A stretch of 61,992 nucleotides of DNA from Mycobacterium sp. 1245805.9 (GTDB lineage: Bacteria > Actinomycetota > Actinomycetes > Mycobacteriales > Mycobacteriaceae). Numbering within the stretch: position 1 is the first letter of the stretch; each line of letters opens with the position of its first letter. Below are positions 26,928 to 35,767 of the stretch, one piece after another. Where the stretch lies: NCBI RefSeq assembly GCF_001672915.1, contig NZ_LZKR01000132.1, positions 1-61,992 of the forward strand, in the 5' to 3' direction. The position numbers were made by a program, and so were the translations under genes. The notes under the pieces were generated by a model. The model saw only the letters and a list, made by a program, of their open reading frames with translations. It did no database searches and had not been told where the DNA came from.

Positions 26928-26949
26928 CGCGTGTACCGCCGGCGGGTAT
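26924..26949 (+). promoter_or_regulatory. SigF-type promoter of topoisomerase IB
   Basis: GTTT (26924-26927), 16 nt, GGGTAT (26944-26949) is a full match to the mycobacterial SigF consensus. The ATG is at 26994. The -35 overlaps the end of the upstream terminator stem. Confidence 0.75.
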
Positions 26950-26993
26950 TGAGCGGGTACTTGTGCAGTCAGCCAATGCGACTGGAGGCAACG

Positions 26994-28049
26994 ATGCGGC
27001 TGCGTCGCAGCGATCTCGGCAAGCCGGGGATCGCACGCAAACGCCGGGGCAAGGGCTTCGCCTACTACGACCCCGAGGGCAACCTGCTGTCCGATCCGGA
27101 CACCCTGGAGCGCATCAAGGACCTTGTCATTCCGCCCGCATGGAAGAAGGTGTGGATTTCGCCCGATCCGAAGGGCCACATCCAGGCCGTCGGAACGGAC
27201 GCGGCCGGGCGCCGGCAGTACCTGTATCACACGGCCTGGCAACAGGAACGCGCCGAGGAGAAGTTCGACCGCGTGCTGGAGCTGTCGGTGCAGTTGCCGA
27301 TGTGGCGGGCGCGCATCGCCAAAGACCTGACCCGCCGCGGCTTGACGCGCGAGCGGGTGCTGGCGGTGGCGCTGCGCCTGCTCGACCGAGGCTACTTCCG
27401 CGCCGGCGGTGAGCAGTACGCCGAGGAGCACGAGTCCTACGGATTGGCCACCCTGCTGTGCAGCCACGTCACGGTGCGCCGCCACGCGGTCGAATTCGAC
27501 TTCCCCGCCAAGAGCGGGGTGCGGCGCACGGTGGAAATCGAGGACCCCGAAATCGTTCGCGCGGTGCGCGCCCTGATCCGGCGCCCGCAGCGCACCGACC
27601 GACTGCTGGTGTGCCGCACCGGATCCGGATGGGTCGACATCCGCTCCGACGACCTCAACGCCCGATTCAAGGAGATGGTCGGCGACGAGTACACGGTCAA
27701 GGACCTGCGCACCTGGCACGGCACGGTGCTGGCCGCGGCCGCGTTCGCGGACGCGGACCCGCCGGTGTCGCAGCGGGTGGTCAAGCGCGTCGAGTCCGCG
27801 GTGATGAAGGAGGTCGCCGAGGAACTCGGCAACACCCCGGCGGTGGCTCGCGGATCCTATGTCGACCCGCGCGTCGTCAGCGGCTACGAGCAGGGCCTGA
27901 CGATCGAAACGGCGGTGCGTCGCGCCGAACGCGCCCGTAGACCCGAGGCCAAACAGGAAATCCTGGAGAAGGCGACCCGCATGCTCATTCGCCGAGTCGC
28001 CACTCGTCACAGCGGTTCTGGGGCGTCCGCACTGCCCAAGAGCGCCTGA
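26994..28049 (+). CDS. DNA topoisomerase IB
   Basis: A 351-residue poxvirus-type topoisomerase I. The N-terminal domain has GFAYYDPEGNLL and VIPPAWKKVWISPDPKGHIQ (core VIPPAWKKVWISP); the catalytic domain has KDLRTWHGT (Arg and His) and GNTPAVARGSYVDPRVV with the nucleophile Tyr289. The ATG 26994 follows CTGGAGG. It relaxes supercoils without ATP through a 3'-phosphotyrosine. Some mycobacteria have this enzyme in addition to the essential type IA enzyme; M. tuberculosis, as far as I recall, does not. SigF-type control would make it a stress-time enzyme. Confidence 0.93.
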   Translation: MRLRRSDLGKPGIARKRRGKGFAYYDPEGNLLSDPDTLERIKDLVIPPAWKKVWISPDPKGHIQAVGTDAAGRRQYLYHTAWQQERAEEKFDRVLELSVQLPMWRARIAKDLTRRGLTRERVLAVALRLLDRGYFRAGGEQYAEEHESYGLATLLCSHVTVRRHAVEFDFPAKSGVRRTVEIEDPEIVRAVRALIRRPQRTDRLLVCRTGSGWVDIRSDDLNARFKEMVGDEYTVKDLRTWHGTVLAAAAFADADPPVSQRVVKRVESAVMKEVAEELGNTPAVARGSYVDPRVVSGYEQGLTIETAVRRAERARRPEAKQEILEKATRMLIRRVATRHSGSGASALPKSA

Positions 28050-28097
28050 CCCCACGACGGCGACGGATCAGGGAATAAGGGCCGCGATTTCGGGTAT

Positions 28098-28113
28098 GCG
28101 CACATTTGTGCGC
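28098..28113. promoter_or_regulatory. Palindrome in the 210-bp gap before the ThDP enzyme
   Basis: GCGCACA-TT-TGTGCGC is a perfect inverted repeat. A GGGTAT lies just before it (28092-28097) but no GTTT stands at the right distance. The rest of the gap (28050-28259) shows no gene; GAGGAGGGC before 28260 is the ribosome-binding site. Confidence 0.4.
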
Positions 28114-28259
28114 CGGAGCACGCGCGAAAGCGCTGCCCGGAAAGCCGCCCGGAGAGTCGAACCCATGGCGATCCGGTCCCGTTCGGCGCGGCGAACAAGC
28201 CGACGCGGGCAGATTCGCGCGCCCAACGACACCCCAACGCCTGTCGAGGAGGGCAACCA

Positions 28260-30053
28260 ATGTCGAAGCAAGAGGTCTCGGACTACCTACTGGAGCGGCT
28301 GCGGACGTGGGGCGTCGAGCACGTGTTCGGCTATCCCGGCGACGGCATCAACGGAATCCTGGCCGCGTTCGGACGCGCCGACAACCGGCCCATGTTCATC
28401 CAGTCGCGGCACGAGGAGATGAGCGCCTTCGAGGCGGTGGGGTACGCCAAATTCACCGACCGCGTCGGGGTGTGCATGGCCACCTCGGGCCCCGGCGCGA
28501 TCCATCTGCTCAACGGGCTCTACGACGCCAAGCTCGACCACGTCCCGGTGGTGGCCATCGTCGGCCAGACCAACCGCAGCGCCATGGGCGGGTCCTATCA
28601 GCAGGAGGTCGACCTGCTGAGCCTGTTCAAGGATGTGGCCAGCGACTACGTCCAAATGGTCACCGTCCCAGAGCAATTGCCCAACGTGCTGGACCGCGCG
28701 ATCCGGGTGGCGATGGCGGTTCGAGCGCCCACGGCGCTGATCATCCCGGCCGACGTGCAGGAGCTGCCCTATTCGCCGCCCACCCACGCGTTCAAGATGG
28801 TGCCCTCGAGCCTCGGCATCGAGTGGCCCGCGGTGGCGCCCGACGACGCCGCCGTCAAGCGGGCGGCCGAGGTGCTCAACGCGGGCAAGAAGGTCGCCAT
28901 GCTGGTGGGCTCCGGCGCCCGCGGGGCGCGCGAGGAGCTGACCGAGGTCGCCGACCTGCTCGGCGCCGGGGCGGCCAAGGCGCTGCTGGGTAAGGACGTG
29001 CTGAGCGACGAATTGCCTTGGGTTACCGGCTCGATCGGCCTGCTGGGCACCCGGCCGAGCTACGAGCTGATGCGCGACTGCGACACGCTGCTGACCGTGG
29101 GTTCCAGCTTCCCGTACACGCAGTTCCTGCCGGAGTTCGGTCAGTGCCGCGCCGTGCAGATCGACGTGGACGGCCGGTTCATCGGCATGCGCTACCCCTA
29201 CGAGGTCAACCTGGTCTCGGACGCGAAGGCCGCGCTTCGGGCCCTGATTCCGCACCTGCGCCGCAAGGAGGAGCGCGACTGGCGCGACACCGTCGAGGCC
29301 AACGTGTCGCGCTGGTGGGAAACCATGGACATGGAGGCGAAGGTCAGCGCCGACCCGATCAACCCGATGCGGTTGTTCTCCGAGCTGTCCCCGCAGCTTC
29401 CCGACGACGCGATCGTCACGGCCGACTCCGGTTCGGCCGCCAACTGGTACGCGCGAAACCTGCGATTCCGCGGCAATATTCGCGGCTCGCTGTCGGGCAC
29501 CCTGGCGACCATGGGCCCCGGCGTGCCGTACGGCATCGGCGCGAAGTTCGCGCACCCGCAGCGGGCGGTCATCGTGTTCAGCGGTGATGGGGCCATGCAA
29601 ATGAACGGCATGGCCGAACTCATCACGATCAAGCGGTACTGGCCGGAGTGGGACGACCCGCGCCTCGTCGTCGCGATCCTGCACAACAACGACCTGAACC
29701 AGGTCACCTGGGAAATGCGGGCGATGGCCGGCGCGCCGAAATTCGCGGAATCCCAGAACCTTCCGGACATCGACTTCGCCGGGTTCGCCGCCAGCCTGGG
29801 TCTGAACGCGATGGCCATCAAGGACGGAGACGAGCTCGCGGACGCCTGGCGCAACGCGTTGTCCGCGGACCGTCCCACCGTGCTGGACGTCTACACCGAC
29901 CCCGACATGCCGCCGATTCCACCGCACGCCACCTGGGACCAGTTCAAGGCGGCCACCGCCGCGGTGCTGTCCGGCGACGAGGACCGCGCCGGCTTCGTCA
30001 AGGTGGGCCTGAAAACGAAGGTCCAGGAGTTCCTGCCGCACAAGAAGAACTGA
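28260..30053 (+). CDS. Thiamine-diphosphate enzyme, pyruvate oxidase-like
   Basis: A 597-residue enzyme of the POX/acetohydroxyacid synthase family. The catalytic Glu is in SRHEEMSAFEA (about 50), the PYR domain continues with ATSGPGAIHLLNGLYDAK, and the ThDP/Mg motif in the C-terminal domain is VFSGDGAMQMNGMAELITI ... HNNDLNQ (GDG then NN). The central domain keeps an FAD-type pocket pattern, VGSGARGAREEL. Substrate is probably pyruvate or another 2-oxo acid. It is followed after 16 bp by a large FAD/Fe-S dehydrogenase, suggesting a joint pyruvate/lactate pathway feeding the respiratory chain. Confidence 0.88.
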   Translation: MSKQEVSDYLLERLRTWGVEHVFGYPGDGINGILAAFGRADNRPMFIQSRHEEMSAFEAVGYAKFTDRVGVCMATSGPGAIHLLNGLYDAKLDHVPVVAIVGQTNRSAMGGSYQQEVDLLSLFKDVASDYVQMVTVPEQLPNVLDRAIRVAMAVRAPTALIIPADVQELPYSPPTHAFKMVPSSLGIEWPAVAPDDAAVKRAAEVLNAGKKVAMLVGSGARGAREELTEVADLLGAGAAKALLGKDVLSDELPWVTGSIGLLGTRPSYELMRDCDTLLTVGSSFPYTQFLPEFGQCRAVQIDVDGRFIGMRYPYEVNLVSDAKAALRALIPHLRRKEERDWRDTVEANVSRWWETMDMEAKVSADPINPMRLFSELSPQLPDDAIVTADSGSAANWYARNLRFRGNIRGSLSGTLATMGPGVPYGIGAKFAHPQRAVIVFSGDGAMQMNGMAELITIKRYWPEWDDPRLVVAILHNNDLNQVTWEMRAMAGAPKFAESQNLPDIDFAGFAASLGLNAMAIKDGDELADAWRNALSADRPTVLDVYTDPDMPPIPPHATWDQFKAATAAVLSGDEDRAGFVKVGLKTKVQEFLPHKKN

Positions 30054-30069
30054 CAGGGTGGGCCGAGCG

Positions 30070-32997
30070 ATGACTGGGACTCGCACACCCAAGTTGTTCG
30101 AAGCGCTGGCCGCCGACCTGCGCGCCGAGGTCGACGGCGAAATCCGGTTCGACCCGGGGTCGCGCGCGACCTATTCCACCGACGCCTCGAACTACCGGCA
30201 GGTGCCCATCGGGGTGGTGGTGCCGCGCACCCCGTCGGCCGGCGCCGACGCGATCGGCGTGTGCCGCCGCCACGACGTGCCGGTGTTGTCGCGCGGCGGC
30301 GGGACCAGCCTGGCCGGCCAGTGCTGCAACGCCGCGGTGGTCATCGACTGGAGCAAGTACTGCACGCGGATCGGATCGGTCGACACCGAGTCGGGCATCG
30401 CCGTGGTGGAGCCGGGCATCAAGCTCGACGTGCTCAACGACCACCTGAAGCCGGCGAACTGGATGGTCGGCCCCAAGCCGTCCACCCACGTCAGCTGCGC
30501 CATCGGCGGGATGATCGGCAACAACTCCTGCGGTTCCAGCGCCCAGGCGTACGGCAAGATGGTCGACTCGGTGCGCCGCCTCGAGGTGGTGACCTACGAC
30601 GGCCTGCGCATGTGGGTCGGGCAGACCGGCGAGGACGAGTTCCGCCGGATCCTCGACGAGGGCGGCCGCAGGGCCGAGATCTATCGCGGCCTCAAGGCGA
30701 TCGCCGAGCGGCACGCCGACGAGATCCGCTCCCGCTATCCGGACATCCCGAGGAGGGTCTCGGGCTACAACCTGGATTCGTTGTTGCCGGAGAACGGCTT
30801 TCACGTCGCGAAGGCGTTGGTGGGCTCGGAGAGCACGCTGGTCACCGTGCTGCGCGCGGAGCTGCAGCTGGTCCGGCCGCCGGCGGCGACCGCGCTGGTG
30901 GTGCTGGGCTTCGACGACATCGGGGCGGCGGCCGATGCGGTGCCGGCGGTGCTCGAACACGACCCCGCCGCGCTCGAGGGCCTGGATCACCGCCTGGTCG
31001 AGCTCGAGCATTCGCAGAAGCTGGCCCAAAAGGCGCTGCAACAGCTTCCCGATGGCAACGCCTGGCTGATGGTTCAGCTCGACGGCGACAACCAGGACGA
31101 GGCCGACCGTAAGGCCAAGTCGATGATCCACGCCCTGGAGAAAAAGAAGGTGCACATCGACGCGACCGTGCTGGACGACCCGCAACGCAAGCAGGAGGTG
31201 TGGGCGGCTCGCGAGGCGGGGCTGGGCGCGACCGCGTACCCGCCCAACGAGCCCGAAACCCACGAGGGGTGGGAGGACGCGGCGGTGCCGCCGGACCGGC
31301 TGGGCGATTACCTGCGGGATTTCCGCAAGCTGCTCGAGCGCTACGACTACGAAAGCGCTTCGCTTTATGGCCATTTCGGCCAGGGCTGCGTGCACACCCG
31401 CATTCCGTTCGTGCTGCGGACCGCCGAGGGCATCGCCAAATACCGTTCCTTCGTGGAGGATTCGGCGCGGCTGGTGGTGGATTACGGCGGCTCGCTGTCC
31501 GGCGAGCACGGTGACGGCCAATCGCGCGGCGAGCTGCTACCGATCATGTTCGGCGAGAACGTGGTCAAGGCCTTCGAACAGACCAAGGCGCTGTTCGACC
31601 CGGACAACCGGATGAATCCCGGCAAGGTCGTGCACCCGTACCGGCTCGACGAGAACCTGCGCTTCGGCGTGGACTACCGCCCGGCCGAACCCGACGTCAT
31701 GTTCGCCTATCCCGACGACGACCACCGCTTCTCGCGGGCGGCCGCCCGCTGCGTCGGGGTCGGCAAGTGCCGCGGCCACGAATCGGGCGTGATGTGCCCC
31801 AGCTACCGGGCCACCGGCGAGGAGGAGCACTCCACCCGCGGGCGGGCGCGCCTGCTGTTCGAGATGCTGCAGGGTGACGTCATCACCGACGGCTGGCGAT
31901 CCACCGAGGTGCACGACGCGCTGGACCTGTGCCTGGCGTGCAAGGGCTGCCGCAGCGACTGCCCGGTCGACGTCGACATGGCGACCTACAAGGCCGAGTT
32001 CCTGTTCCAACACTATCGGGGGCGCTTCCGCCCGATGGCGCACTACTCGATGGGCTGGATCCCGTTGTGGGCCCGCCTGGCCGCGGTGGCGCCGCGCGCA
32101 CTCAACACCGTCGCGCACGCGCCCGGGTCGTCGACGCTGCTCAAGAAGGTCGGCGGCATCGACCCGCACCGCGAGCTGCCCAACTTCGCCGACGAGAGGT
32201 TCACCGCCTGGTTCCGCCACCGCACCCCGGCCGCCGCCGCGCCGGCGCGCGGGCGGGTGGTGCTGTGGCCGGACAGCTTCGTCAACAACTTCGAACCCGA
32301 CGTCGGCAAGGCCGCCGTGGCCGTGCTGGAGGCGGCCGGGTTCGAGGTCGAGGTTCCGCGACGCACCCTGTGCTGCGGACTGACCTGGATCTCCACCGGC
32401 CAGCTGAAGGTCGCCAAACGCGTTCTGCGGCGCACCCTTACGGCGCTGCGCCCGGCGCTGCGGACCAGCACGCCGGTGGTGGTGCTGGAACCCAGCTGCG
32501 CCGCGGTCTTCCGGTCGGACCTGCCCGAGCTGCTTTTCGGTGACGAGGACGCGCACCGGCTGGCCAAGCAAACCCGCACCCTCGGCGAGCTGTTGGCCCA
32601 GAGGGCCCCGGACTGGGACCCGCCCCAGATCGACGCCCACGCGGTGGTGCAACAGCATTGCCACCAGCACGCGATCCTGGGCTACACCAAGGACAAAAAG
32701 CTGCTCGTCGACGCCGGTGTGGACGTGGACGTCCTCGACGCCGGATGTTGCGGCCTGGCAGGCAATTTCGGCTTCGAGAAGGGCCACTACGACGTCTCTG
32801 TGGCGTGCGCAGAGGACAAGCTGATGCCCGCGCTGCGCGACGCCGACGCCGACACGCTGGTGCTGGCCGACGGCTTCAGTTGCCGCACCCAGATCCGCGC
32901 GCTCGCCGCCGACCGGCAACCGCTGCACCTGGCGCAGGTGCTGGCCCGCGCCCTAGCCGAGCCCCGAACGCGCGCCGCGCAGGTCGTCGACGAATAG
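30070..32997 (+). CDS. FAD- and Fe-S-binding dehydrogenase (YdiJ / D-2-hydroxyacid type)
   Basis: A 975-residue fusion. The N-terminal FAD_binding_4 domain (about 35-270) has VLSRGGGTSLAGQCCNAAVV and IGGMIGNNSCGSSAQAYGKM; the FAD-oxidase C domain ends with GSLSGEHGDGQSRGEL. A ferredoxin-like region follows: CVGVGKCRG...CPSYRAT (about 560-580) and LCLACKGCRSDCPVDVDM (about 620-637). Two CCG domains close the protein (TLCCGLTW, HCHQHAILG, DAGCCGLAGNFG). This is the architecture of YdiJ/Dld3-type 2-hydroxyacid dehydrogenases. A GTG at 30058 would add four residues; ATG 30070 is preferred. The 3' end overlaps the udgX gene by 45 bp. Confidence 0.92.
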   Translation: MTGTRTPKLFEALAADLRAEVDGEIRFDPGSRATYSTDASNYRQVPIGVVVPRTPSAGADAIGVCRRHDVPVLSRGGGTSLAGQCCNAAVVIDWSKYCTRIGSVDTESGIAVVEPGIKLDVLNDHLKPANWMVGPKPSTHVSCAIGGMIGNNSCGSSAQAYGKMVDSVRRLEVVTYDGLRMWVGQTGEDEFRRILDEGGRRAEIYRGLKAIAERHADEIRSRYPDIPRRVSGYNLDSLLPENGFHVAKALVGSESTLVTVLRAELQLVRPPAATALVVLGFDDIGAAADAVPAVLEHDPAALEGLDHRLVELEHSQKLAQKALQQLPDGNAWLMVQLDGDNQDEADRKAKSMIHALEKKKVHIDATVLDDPQRKQEVWAAREAGLGATAYPPNEPETHEGWEDAAVPPDRLGDYLRDFRKLLERYDYESASLYGHFGQGCVHTRIPFVLRTAEGIAKYRSFVEDSARLVVDYGGSLSGEHGDGQSRGELLPIMFGENVVKAFEQTKALFDPDNRMNPGKVVHPYRLDENLRFGVDYRPAEPDVMFAYPDDDHRFSRAAARCVGVGKCRGHESGVMCPSYRATGEEEHSTRGRARLLFEMLQGDVITDGWRSTEVHDALDLCLACKGCRSDCPVDVDMATYKAEFLFQHYRGRFRPMAHYSMGWIPLWARLAAVAPRALNTVAHAPGSSTLLKKVGGIDPHRELPNFADERFTAWFRHRTPAAAAPARGRVVLWPDSFVNNFEPDVGKAAVAVLEAAGFEVEVPRRTLCCGLTWISTGQLKVAKRVLRRTLTALRPALRTSTPVVVLEPSCAAVFRSDLPELLFGDEDAHRLAKQTRTLGELLAQRAPDWDPPQIDAHAVVQQHCHQHAILGYTKDKKLLVDAGVDVDVLDAGCCGLAGNFGFEKGHYDVSVACAEDKLMPALRDADADTLVLADGFSCRTQIRALAADRQPLHLAQVLARALAEPRTRAAQVVDE

Positions 32998-33606
32998 CCG
33001 GTAGGCCTCGTCGTGGGATTCGCTGCGGTCGCGCAGCACCGCCGACGGGTGCACGGTCGCGACCACGATCGGCTCGGGCGTCACCTCGACGTCCACAGCG
33101 GCGGGCAGCGCGATCACCTCGCCGCGCTGGGCGGACACCCGAAAGTCCGCTCCCAGAAGCGATTGCGCGGCCGTCGCGCCGAGGCAGACGATCACCCGCG
33201 GTGCCACCGCCTCGATCTCGGCGATCAGCCACGGGCGGCACGCGACGACTTCGGTGCGGCTCGGTTTCTGGTGGATGCGGCGCTTGCCGCCCTTACGGGT
33301 GAACTTGAAATGCTTGACCGCGTTGGTCTGATAGGTCAGCGTCGGGTCGATGCCGGCGTCGTCGAGCGCGCGGGCCAGCAGCCGGCCCGCGGGCCCGACG
33401 AAGGGCAGGCCCGCGCGGTCCTCCTGGTCCCCCGGCTGCTCGCCCACCAGCATGATGGGCGCGCCACGGTGCCCGTGGCCGAACACCGTCTGGGTGGCGT
33501 CGGCGAACAACGGGCAGCCGTGGCAGCGCTCGGCCGCGGTTTTCAGCGAATCCAGCCCGCGATCCTGCGGCAGGTAGCGCGCGGCGCTGGTCTTGGGCGC
33601 GGCCAT
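32953..33606 (-). CDS. udgX: Uracil-DNA glycosylase UdgX
   Basis: A 217-residue Fe-S glycosylase. GEQPGDQEDRAGLPFVGPAG (about 55-74) is the family motif. The loop GKRRIHQKPSRTE, with KRRIH at 108-112, is the UdgX signature; its His (112 here, 109 in M. smegmatis) forms a covalent bond with the abasic sugar after uracil removal. Cluster Cys are in CHGC (28, 31), ACRPW (123) and VICLGA-type VIVCLGA (141). The C-terminal HPSAVLR is conserved. UdgX is found in M. smegmatis and the M. avium group but, as I recall, not in M. tuberculosis. It overlaps the converging gene by 45 bp. Confidence 0.94.
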   Translation of the reverse strand: MAAPKTSAARYLPQDRGLDSLKTAAERCHGCPLFADATQTVFGHGHRGAPIMLVGEQPGDQEDRAGLPFVGPAGRLLARALDDAGIDPTLTYQTNAVKHFKFTRKGGKRRIHQKPSRTEVVACRPWLIAEIEAVAPRVIVCLGATAAQSLLGADFRVSAQRGEVIALPAAVDVEVTPEPIVVATVHPSAVLRDRSESHDEAYRLFVDDLRGARSGLG

Positions 33607-33620
33607 GATTCAGGCCGTGA

Positions 33621-34181
33621 TCAGCCCTTGCCCATGATGGCGTCCCGGGCGCGGTCCAACATCGCCGCGAACGGGCCCGCGGTCAGGTTGGCCGCCTGGG
33701 ACTCGACGCCCGGGTGCGGCCGCGTCGGCGCGATCGCCTCGGCGAGCTTGGCGGCACGCCCCATCCTGGCCAGCTCGTCGTCGCTCAATTCCTCACCCAG
33801 CTTGGCGAATTCGTCCTTTTCCTCGTGCTCGGCGTGGTCGATGACGGCATCGCGGAGTTCCGTCAGCTGACGGGTGAACTCCTCGCTGTCGACGTCGAGC
33901 TTCTCGAGCTTCTGCAGGACGGTCTTGGCCTCGTGCTCCTCCTCCAGCCGCTGGTCCACCACCGCGGCGCCGTCGGCGATCTTCCGCTTGGCGCGCGGGT
34001 GGACGATTTCCTCCTCGGCGGTCTCGTGCACCGCGAGCAGTCGCCGGAGTTCTACGAAGGCCTTCTCCCGTTCCTTCCCCGAGGCCGACAGCGTCTCGGC
34101 GAACATCGACTTGATCCGCTCGTGCTGGCTGACCAGAAAGTCGACCACATCGGAGCGTGACTTGATGGCGGTCTCTGCCAT
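33621..34181 (-). CDS. Hemerythrin HHE-domain protein
   Basis: A 186-residue protein with a four-helix hemerythrin domain. Iron ligands are apparent: DFLVSQHERIKSMF (His-Glu), LLAVHETAEEEIVHPRAK (His-x3-Glu and His), LEEEHEAKTVLQKL and VIDHAEHEEKDEF. The last 40 residues (APTRPHPGVES ...) are a Pro/Ala tail. ATG 34181 has GGGAGGGG at the right distance; a further ATG at 34196 and the long frame beyond are not used. Such proteins bind O2 or NO or store iron; mycobacterial members are stress-induced by SigF. Confidence 0.88.
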   Translation of the reverse strand: MAETAIKSRSDVVDFLVSQHERIKSMFAETLSASGKEREKAFVELRRLLAVHETAEEEIVHPRAKRKIADGAAVVDQRLEEEHEAKTVLQKLEKLDVDSEEFTRQLTELRDAVIDHAEHEEKDEFAKLGEELSDDELARMGRAAKLAEAIAPTRPHPGVESQAANLTAGPFAAMLDRARDAIMGKG

Positions 34182-34241
34182 GATGTCCCCTCCCATCTGC
34201 TTACTCATCAGCGCGCGGGCTGTTGCGCGCTCCCTAGCGGC

Positions 34242-34266
34242 TACCCGAGGCGCGCGGGCACCAAAC
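34242..34266 (-). promoter_or_regulatory. SigF-type promoter of the hemerythrin gene
   Basis: Minus strand GTTT (34266-34263), 16 nt, GGGTA (34246-34242). It lies 60 nt before the ATG at 34181. Confidence 0.72.
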
Positions 34267-34326
34267 GGCGCGGGCCGCCGCCACAAAAAGGCGTGTGAGG
34301 TGCGCGGTTTGGGGTAATTCTCCGGA

Positions 34327-35382
34327 ATGAGCCGCTGGTCTCGACGGATGCGACGCCTGGGCGCGGCCTGCGCGCTCGGCGCGGTCACGGTGGCGCCCGG
34401 TTGCGCGGCGCCGGGGACCTCCCTGGAGAGCGCCCCCGAGGTGGCGCTGTGGCACGTGGGCGCGGCGCTACGGCAACCGGTCTGGTCGTATCGCACGAAC
34501 GCGCTGGTCGCGATGACCGATGACAACCGGCTGGCCGCGGTGACGGGCGCCGCCCGCGCCGACGACGCGACCACGCGGCTGTCTGCGCCGCTGCCGGTGG
34601 GCCGCAACCTGCAGATCAGCCAGAAGGACGACGGAGTCGTGTTCGTCCCGCAACCGCAACGCGGCAGGGTGGCCGCCGTCGACCTGGAAAGCCTGCGCCA
34701 GACCGCGGATTTCGACGCCGGCCCCGCCCCGGCATACCTGGCCGAAGACGCCGGGATGCGGATCCTGCTCGCCCTGTCGGCGGACGGGACGGCCGTGACG
34801 CCGGTCGACCAGTACGGCTTCCGCAAGCTGCCCACCGCCCCGGTCGGCGACGAACCCGCGGACAGCATCGACGGCGCCAATCGCGGGCGAAAGATCGACT
34901 ACCATGCCTATGCGCCGTCGGGAATCCGCTATTACGAGGGCTTCTCGTCCCCGCCGCAGAGACGCGGTTCGCTGGGCATGGACGTCGCGGTTGCGGCCGG
35001 CGACGGTGCCGCGGACACCCGCAACTACGTGGCCGGCCACGACAGCGCCACTCTCTACGCTGTCGACTCGCGCCGCGGCGGCCGGGGAATGCAGGTGCTG
35101 GCGAGCGCCCGGCTGCCGTCGCCGATCCGCGAACTCGGCACCGACGACACCCGCATCTACGCGGCCACCGACCGCGAGGTCGTCGTGCTCGAGGCGGACA
35201 GCTTCACCGGCTTTCCGGACCAGAAGATTCCGGTGATCCGCGTGACCAATTACCGGACGGCCCTGCCCGCCGGCGCCGCGCAATCCGCGCGTCCCTCGGG
35301 CATTGCCATCGGGCCCCACCGCGTATACCTCACCCTGGCCGGCACGCCCTACGTGGTCAGCGTCGCCAAGCCGCACCTGTGA
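34327..35382 (+). CDS. Secreted lipoprotein-like protein, beta-propeller type
   Basis: A 351-residue exported protein. The N-terminus (MSRWSRRMRRLGAACALGAV) is a signal peptide ending in VAPGC, an acceptable though imperfect lipobox. The mature part has repeated strands with DGVVFVPQPQRGRVAAVDL, ATLYAVDSRRGG and DDTRIYAATDREVVVLEADS, which look like blades of a YncE/quinoprotein-type beta-propeller. No cofactor motif is evident. Function unknown. It is followed after 16 bp by a small gene, probably in the same operon. Confidence 0.75.
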   Translation: MSRWSRRMRRLGAACALGAVTVAPGCAAPGTSLESAPEVALWHVGAALRQPVWSYRTNALVAMTDDNRLAAVTGAARADDATTRLSAPLPVGRNLQISQKDDGVVFVPQPQRGRVAAVDLESLRQTADFDAGPAPAYLAEDAGMRILLALSADGTAVTPVDQYGFRKLPTAPVGDEPADSIDGANRGRKIDYHAYAPSGIRYYEGFSSPPQRRGSLGMDVAVAAGDGAADTRNYVAGHDSATLYAVDSRRGGRGMQVLASARLPSPIRELGTDDTRIYAATDREVVVLEADSFTGFPDQKIPVIRVTNYRTALPAGAAQSARPSGIAIGPHRVYLTLAGTPYVVSVAKPHL

Positions 35383-35398
35383 TGCAAGGGAGAAACCG

Positions 35399-35767
35399 AT
35401 GAGCGCGACACGAAACCCCGCAAGGCCGGCGGGACACGCGGTGGCCATCGACGGCGACGTCGAGCTGATCACCGGACAGATCAGGGCGCTCAAGGAGCTT
35501 GCCAAGCAGGACGACGAGACGCCGATCAGCGAAGGGCAACGCTACGACTTCAGCATCCGGTGGGGCACCGTGCTGGCCGGCCGGCTGCGCCGCCTGGTGC
35601 ACTACAGCTCGCTCGGCCGGCTAACCGACACCGACGAGCGCACCTTCGACGCGTTGCGCCACGAGCTGCGCTCGCTGGACCACCTGATCGAACGGTTCCG
35701 CCTCGCCCAACCGAACTTCGCCGACAGCCCGCCCGCTAAGGCGACGCGCTTCCGCCCCCGTCGCTGA
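35399..35767 (+). CDS. Small hypothetical protein, helical
   Basis: A 122-residue basic protein with predicted helices (ELITGQIRALKELAKQDDE and DERTFDALRHELRSLDHLIERFRLA, the latter typical of a helical hairpin; key part RHELRSLDHLIERFR). AAGGGAG precedes the ATG. The 3' end overlaps the convergent zinc-protein gene by 32 bp. I do not recognise the family. It follows the lipoprotein gene. Confidence 0.65.
   Translation: MSATRNPARPAGHAVAIDGDVELITGQIRALKELAKQDDETPISEGQRYDFSIRWGTVLAGRLRRLVHYSSLGRLTDTDERTFDALRHELRSLDHLIERFRLAQPNFADSPPAKATRFRPRR

Noticed and set aside
28050..28259. SigF-type promoter for the ThDP enzyme
   Set aside because: GGGTAT is present at 28092, but nothing like GTTT occurs 15-17 nt upstream.
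34182..34880. N-terminal extension of the hemerythrin protein
   Set aside because: It would run antisense through the lipoprotein gene; ATG 34181 has a good ribosome-binding site and fits the domain start.
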